A DNA stretch of 64,000 nucleotides from Anaerovibrio sp. RM50 (lineage in GTDB: Bacteria > Bacillota > Negativicutes > Selenomonadales > Selenomonadaceae). Each line of letters opens with the position of its first letter. Position 1 is the first letter of the stretch. Shown here one piece after another: positions 60,084 to 64,000 of this stretch. Where the stretch lies: NCBI RefSeq assembly GCF_000622005.1, contig NZ_JHWV01000005.1, forward strand, positions 276,860-340,859. Direction: 5' to 3'. A program made the position numbers and the translations under genes. A model generated the notes under the pieces. That model saw only the letters and a program-made list of their open reading frames with translations. It did not search any database and had not been told where the DNA came from.

Positions 60084-62546
60084 TTACTGGGCTACAGGAA
60101 GGGTGAGCTTAATAATTATTTCCTTGCCCGGCTGATCCGGGGTGGAGGCAACTTCGATGGTGCCATCCATTAGCTGTACTATACCACGGGCAATGTAAAG
60201 ACCACCCATATCTGTACTGTCTGCTTCATAGGTTTCCATCAGGCTGTCCGCCACAACTGGCGGTATATCTATACCCGTGTCCTGAATGCGGAGCTCGTAA
60301 TTTCCACAGAGTATTTTTTTTCCGGTGGCACTTTCATTGCTGGTGCCGGTTTCTTCCAATGTAACCATAACACCTCCGCCGGCCCGGTTATATTCATAGG
60401 CATTGCTGAGAAGATTTATGAGCAGACGCTCCAGACGTATTTTGTCACAGATGACCATTGGATGGCTTAGTTCTGTAGGGTATACCTCGAAAAACAGATT
60501 TTTTTCCTGCATTTGAAGGGCAAAGAGCTCCTTGGTCTGTTGCAGTGTTTCCTGTAAATCCACTGGGCATTCATTTAGGGAAACTTTGTCTACCTTGGTA
60601 TCATCGGTGACGTTGCCCTTTTCCACCATATTGTCAATAAAACCCATCAGCTTATTGCTTTGAACATCCAGTTTGCCCAGACAGTCCACAAGACGGTCGG
60701 GGATCCGCCGAGGGCAGTCATCCTCAGGACAGCCGGCACAGAGAGCACAATTTTCCAGTGCCATATTTACCGAGTTTTGGGCGGCTTCCATTGGGATACG
60801 GATATCATGGGACAGACCGGACAGGAACTTGTTTTTGGCCTGATTGATTTCGTGTTGAAGCTGTCTGGCCTGGGCCGTACTCTGTTCCCGCCGTTTTATG
60901 GTGATAAAAATATCCGCCATAAGCAGTAGAATAATCAAAATCATGGCCATTTGTACCATGCTGTTATCAACCAGATTTTCAGTGGCAAAATCGCTGTAGG
61001 ATAAAGAGTCGTTATCATATGCCAAAACCATCAGATTATGCTCAATCTTTTGCCGGAGCCAAAGGCTGGTGGAAAAGAAATTAAGGAAAAGCACAATTAT
61101 AACCATGGAAGTACTATTGCCAAAACGGTTCTGTTTGTCGTGCTTGAATACATACCAGTAGTATATAAAACCAAGAAGACTCCAGCCCGACAACATTAAG
61201 TAGGATTCAGTATCAAGGGAACCGCCCAAAAGGATGCCCGGAATAAGAGGGAAGAAGAAGAACAGGAGGGAAATGGCCACGCCGATTCCGCCCAGCCACT
61301 GACCCCGTTTGTCCATTTCCCGCTTGGACACTATATAGGAGCAAAGTGACGCATAGCCATAGGCCACAGAGCCTACCACTGTAATAACATCACAAAGCCA
61401 AACTACGGATACCCGCCCAAGGAATGGAATCAGCAGGGACACCACCATAACCAGGAGTATGGCATTTCTTGGAGTGCCATCAGAAGTTTTCCGCTTGAAG
61501 CATTCGGGGAAAATTTCACGTTGACCAATGTAATGAACAATAATGCCGGTAATGCGATAAAGTCCCAGCAAACTGGTGGAGATGGCACATATAATAGACA
61601 TACACAGCATGGCCAGCCCCTGCTCCCCGAAGGTACTGTATACGCTGTTAAATACCGGCAGGGCCTTTATTCCTTCCAGATGGTTCTTCTGTGCTAGATA
61701 GTCGGTCCATGAAGAGAATTCCCCAGGGATAGCCATTACCGCCATTGCTGCCAGCAATACATAAATTATGCCTCCGGCCACAACTGCGGCCACCAAAATA
61801 GGAAACAGCTTTTTGACGGAAAAGTTGAAATGGCTCCTGTTATGGGTAACGGCCTCAAAACCGAAGAACATCCAAGGGGCCAGCATAACCATACTGAAAA
61901 CCTGCATAAAAGGTGAAGTGTTTTCCTGGAAAGGTGGTTCAAATACTCCCACGGGTGTATGGGTGTAAAGAGCCACGAAGAGCATAACCACTGTCAGAAA
62001 AAATACCACTGCCATAAGAGTATTGAGAATTCTGCGCAGGGCACCCCCATAGCAGGAGAAGAGACCAAAAATAATAAACACAAGCCAAGTGAATAATATT
62101 TCCCCAAGGTTGATATCAAAACCGGCAATGGTGTACATATAACCCCATGCCAGTACATCCCCCAGCAGGAATCTGGACAAAAGCACTGTGGCTGTGGCGT
62201 TGGCCCACATTATGGAAAGATAGGCGATAATCACTATCCATCCGGTGAGAAAGGCGTGATCTGACCCTAAAATACTTCGGGTGTAAGATATAATTCCTCC
62301 ATCATCATTGTACCTTTTTGCCAAACGGCAGAAATTGGCAGCAATAATGAGGAGAAGTACAGTAGACAGTACCATTGCCAGCACAGTGCCCATCGGTCCT
62401 GCTGTAGGAATAAACAGATTGGCAGGTACCATAAAAGCACCCCAACCCACGGCACACCCCAAGGACAGTCCCCAGATAGTTAAGGGAGATAACAGTCCTT
62501 TGGGATTTTCGTTGCCGGAAAATCCATTTGTGAATTTGTTATCCAT
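60084..62546 (-). CDS. APC transporter - histidine kinase fusion
   Basis: 820 residues. A 12-helix APC-family transporter domain (about 15-475; LTIWGLSLGCAVGWGAF start), an extra membrane hairpin (about 478-550), a coiled-coil linker, HisKA with His580 (SGLSHDIRIP), and a GHKL ATPase with Asn715 (NLLSNAYEYN), Asp756 (DTGID) and a G2-like GGLYIARGI. Between the phosphotransfer helices it has an inserted C600-x2-C603-x2-C606-x4-C611 cluster that could bind iron-sulfur or zinc. The plan recalls CbrA, which couples a different (SSS) transporter to a kinase. No receiver domain is attached. 12 bases after the cheB-like gene on the same strand. Confidence 0.9.
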   Translation of the reverse strand: MDNKFTNGFSGNENPKGLLSPLTIWGLSLGCAVGWGAFMVPANLFIPTAGPMGTVLAMVLSTVLLLIIAANFCRLAKRYNDDGGIISYTRSILGSDHAFLTGWIVIIAYLSIMWANATATVLLSRFLLGDVLAWGYMYTIAGFDINLGEILFTWLVFIIFGLFSCYGGALRRILNTLMAVVFFLTVVMLFVALYTHTPVGVFEPPFQENTSPFMQVFSMVMLAPWMFFGFEAVTHNRSHFNFSVKKLFPILVAAVVAGGIIYVLLAAMAVMAIPGEFSSWTDYLAQKNHLEGIKALPVFNSVYSTFGEQGLAMLCMSIICAISTSLLGLYRITGIIVHYIGQREIFPECFKRKTSDGTPRNAILLVMVVSLLIPFLGRVSVVWLCDVITVVGSVAYGYASLCSYIVSKREMDKRGQWLGGIGVAISLLFFFFPLIPGILLGGSLDTESYLMLSGWSLLGFIYYWYVFKHDKQNRFGNSTSMVIIVLFLNFFSTSLWLRQKIEHNLMVLAYDNDSLSYSDFATENLVDNSMVQMAMILIILLLMADIFITIKRREQSTAQARQLQHEINQAKNKFLSGLSHDIRIPMEAAQNSVNMALENCALCAGCPEDDCPRRIPDRLVDCLGKLDVQSNKLMGFIDNMVEKGNVTDDTKVDKVSLNECPVDLQETLQQTKELFALQMQEKNLFFEVYPTELSHPMVICDKIRLERLLINLLSNAYEYNRAGGGVMVTLEETGTSNESATGKKILCGNYELRIQDTGIDIPPVVADSLMETYEADSTDMGGLYIARGIVQLMDGTIEVASTPDQPGKEIIIKLTLPVAQ

Positions 62547-62558
62547 AGTCCTGCTCCT

Positions 62559-63659
62559 TTATCTGGCAATTTTGTGAATGGCTTTAGGAATACTGAGAAG
62601 TGGTAGCTGCTGCTGCACAGCCCCTATATCAAAGGCCACCTTTGGCATGCCGTAGACTGTACATGTGGCGGCATCCTGTCCTATGGTAGGGGCACCGTTT
62701 TTACGCATCTTCAACAAGCCCGCGGCACCGTCCTTGCCAATACCTGTGAGGATGACTCCCAAAACATTTTTTCCCGCCGCCTCGGCCACGCTGTCAAACA
62801 GCACATCCACGGCCGGGCACACACTGTGAATTGGTGGTCCTGGCTGGCAATGGATGGCATAGCTTCCACCCTGTTTGGTAACAGACATGTGCTTGCCTCC
62901 TGGTGCTATATATACGTGGTTAGGCTGAACAATATCCCCGTCAGCGGCTTCTTTTATGGTAAGTGCGCATATTCCATTAAGACGCTCCGAAAACAGCTTT
63001 GAAAATCTTGGAGGAATATGTTGTACGATGACGATGCCGGGCAAAGGAGGCTGCAGTGCAGTCAGTATCGCTGAAAGAGCCTCGGTTCCACCAGTGGAAG
63101 CACCAATAGCAACAAGGTTAATGGAACCATTGCCCGCAGGAATGGTAATTTCCGGCTCCACCGTCGGCGCTGTTGGCTTAGGCGGTGGCGGTGCTCGATG
63201 TATGTCTGGCCGTGGAGTAAACTGAGGAGCAGGAGACGCCCCCCGTGACGGTGAAGCAGATGCTGCGGCTGGCTTTCCCGCCTGCAGGGCCTCTATAATA
63301 CCATCATAAAATGGCTGCATTGGCTCACCTGCAGAAGGCTTCTTCAAATATTCGGAGGCTCCCAGATATTTTGCAGTGCTGCCAACATTGGCGGATATAC
63401 CATAAACAATAATGGGGACTGACGGGAAATGTTTTACCAAAAGCGGTAGAAATTTCTCCTGATTTACCATCATTGCACCCAGAGCCAAGTTCATTACAAT
63501 GGCTGTGGCTCCAAAAGAAGAAAGCTTCTTCTGGGCTTCCGCAGGCTGGGTGGCACTGTCAACGGCACTGCCTTCCGGCAACCGGTGATTAAGCTCCTGG
63601 ACCAAGGCATTCTGAAAAGCTATGGAATTGTCAATCACAAATACTCGCAGATTGCCCAT
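62559..63659 (-). CDS. cheB: CheB-like protein-glutamate methylesterase with pseudo-receiver
   Basis: 366 residues: N-terminal receiver-like domain (1-125), Pro/Ala-rich linker (about 130-170) and a CheB methylesterase domain (about 178-366) with Ser188 (GASTGG), His214 (VQHIPP) and Asp310 (GIGKDGAAG), the full catalytic triad. In the receiver the phospho-acceptor is Asn57 (IVMNLAL) instead of Asp, and one residue of the acidic pair is Asn11 (VIDNS); Lys106 is kept. So phosphorylation control is probably lost. First gene of the - strand operon with the two transporter-kinase fusions. No other che gene is in the window apart from the chemoreceptor remnant. Confidence 0.9.
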   Translation of the reverse strand: MGNLRVFVIDNSIAFQNALVQELNHRLPEGSAVDSATQPAEAQKKLSSFGATAIVMNLALGAMMVNQEKFLPLLVKHFPSVPIIVYGISANVGSTAKYLGASEYLKKPSAGEPMQPFYDGIIEALQAGKPAAASASPSRGASPAPQFTPRPDIHRAPPPPKPTAPTVEPEITIPAGNGSINLVAIGASTGGTEALSAILTALQPPLPGIVIVQHIPPRFSKLFSERLNGICALTIKEAADGDIVQPNHVYIAPGGKHMSVTKQGGSYAIHCQPGPPIHSVCPAVDVLFDSVAEAAGKNVLGVILTGIGKDGAAGLLKMRKNGAPTIGQDAATCTVYGMPKVAFDIGAVQQQLPLLSIPKAIHKIAR

Positions 63660-63833
63660 AATGTTCTCCTTATTCTACAAATTGTATCACTTTTATATTT
63701 CAATATTGGTCAGTAAAATCCTTTTTTAAAACCATTTTTTATGTTGTAATTGACGGGTTGCTTCCTAATAATTTAGCAAGTGGGTGAATCAATGCCTTGA
63801 TACATAATGAAATGAAAAAAATATAAAAAAATG

Positions 63834-63862
63834 TTGACAAGCATGTCTTAAAACAGTAGAAT
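63834..63862 (+). promoter_or_regulatory. Promoter of tRNA-Gly
   Basis: Perfect TTGACA (63834-63839), 17-base spacer, TAGAAT (63857-63862), 59 bases before the mature tRNA. Confidence 0.85.
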
Positions 63863-63921
63863 ATGTTTTGTCAGTCAGCGGGACACCGAGAGGTTGGAAC
63901 TGCTGATAAATACATAAAAAT

Positions 63922-63997
63922 GCGGAAATAGCTCAGTTGGTAGAGCATCACCTTGCCAAGGTGGGGGTCGCGAGTTCGAGTCTCGTTTTCCGCTCCA
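63922..63997 (+). tRNA. tRNA-Gly (GCC)
   Basis: Cloverleaf with acceptor GCGGAAA/TTTCCGC, anticodon loop TTGCCAA (anticodon GCC), T arm with TTCGAGT, discriminator T and encoded CCA. It may be the first of a tRNA cluster that continues beyond the window. Confidence 0.95.
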
Positions 63998-64000
63998 TAT

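Overview
The window looks like a chromosomal segment of a diderm Firmicute of the class Negativicutes (Selenomonas/Anaerovibrio-like; the genus cannot be fixed from this sequence). It carries Kdo, lipid A and LPS-transport genes of an outer membrane, next to gene blocks typical of Firmicutes (yaaR-holB-ricT-rsmI-metG-tatD-3D protein, comEB, a TagO-type transferase, AtpZ/AtpI-led ATP synthase). Almost all genes lie on the + strand up to 57 kb; an operon on the - strand fills 57.6-63.7 kb. TTG and GTG starts with strong ribosome sites are common. No rRNA, CRISPR array, complete insertion sequence or prophage was found.

Layout. 0-5.7 kb: Kdo synthesis (kdsD, kdsC), lipid A acylation (lpxL) and the Lpt export machine (lptC, lptA, lptB, one LptF/G permease). 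5.7-10.4 kb: a DUF3084 protein, a YqgF-like nuclease, dCMP deaminase, TagO/WecA and UDP-GlcNAc 2-epimerase. 10.6-17.9 kb: complete F-type ATP synthase (atpZ, then atpI-B-E-F-H-A-G-D-C). 18-25.2 kb: a small membrane protein, an AcoR-like regulator that lacks the GAFTGA loop, trmB, an FtsW-type protein, a pyridoxal kinase-like gene, a short radical SAM protein, a YqeB-type protein and a small unknown. 25.3-28.4 kb: tRNA-Arg, a TetR regulator and a NirJ1/NirJ2-type radical SAM pair. 28.4-28.9 kb: a gene-free stretch holding two long inverted-repeat structures. 28.9-37.3 kb: HAD and PHP phosphatases, metA, and several secreted or unknown proteins including DUF2225 and DUF4127 members. 37.4-40.3 kb: divergent serC/serA. 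40.4-48.2 kb: the Bacillus-like housekeeping block. 48.4-53.8 kb: an EAL protein, an APC permease preceded by a cluster of DnaA boxes, a helical unknown protein and tRNA-Thr. 54-63.7 kb: a signalling region with a BvgS-like hybrid kinase, the remnant of a chemoreceptor, and an operon of a CheB-like protein plus two tandem proteins that fuse an amino-acid transporter to a histidine kinase. tRNA-Gly closes the window.

The most unusual content is the 57.6-63.7 kb operon. Two paralogous transporter-kinase chimeras lie behind a CheB whose receiver domain has lost its phospho-acceptor aspartate. One chimera has a near-canonical kinase core with a cysteine cluster (C-x2-C-x2-C-x4-C) inserted in its dimerisation/phosphotransfer region. 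The other keeps the histidine but has lost the ATP-site Asn and Asp. I infer a nutrient-sensing module in which transport or occupancy is read out by the kinase domains; no experiment is implied. Second in interest are the DnaA-box cluster with an 18-bp perfect palindrome at 50.6-50.76 kb and the two long hairpins at 28.4-28.8 kb.
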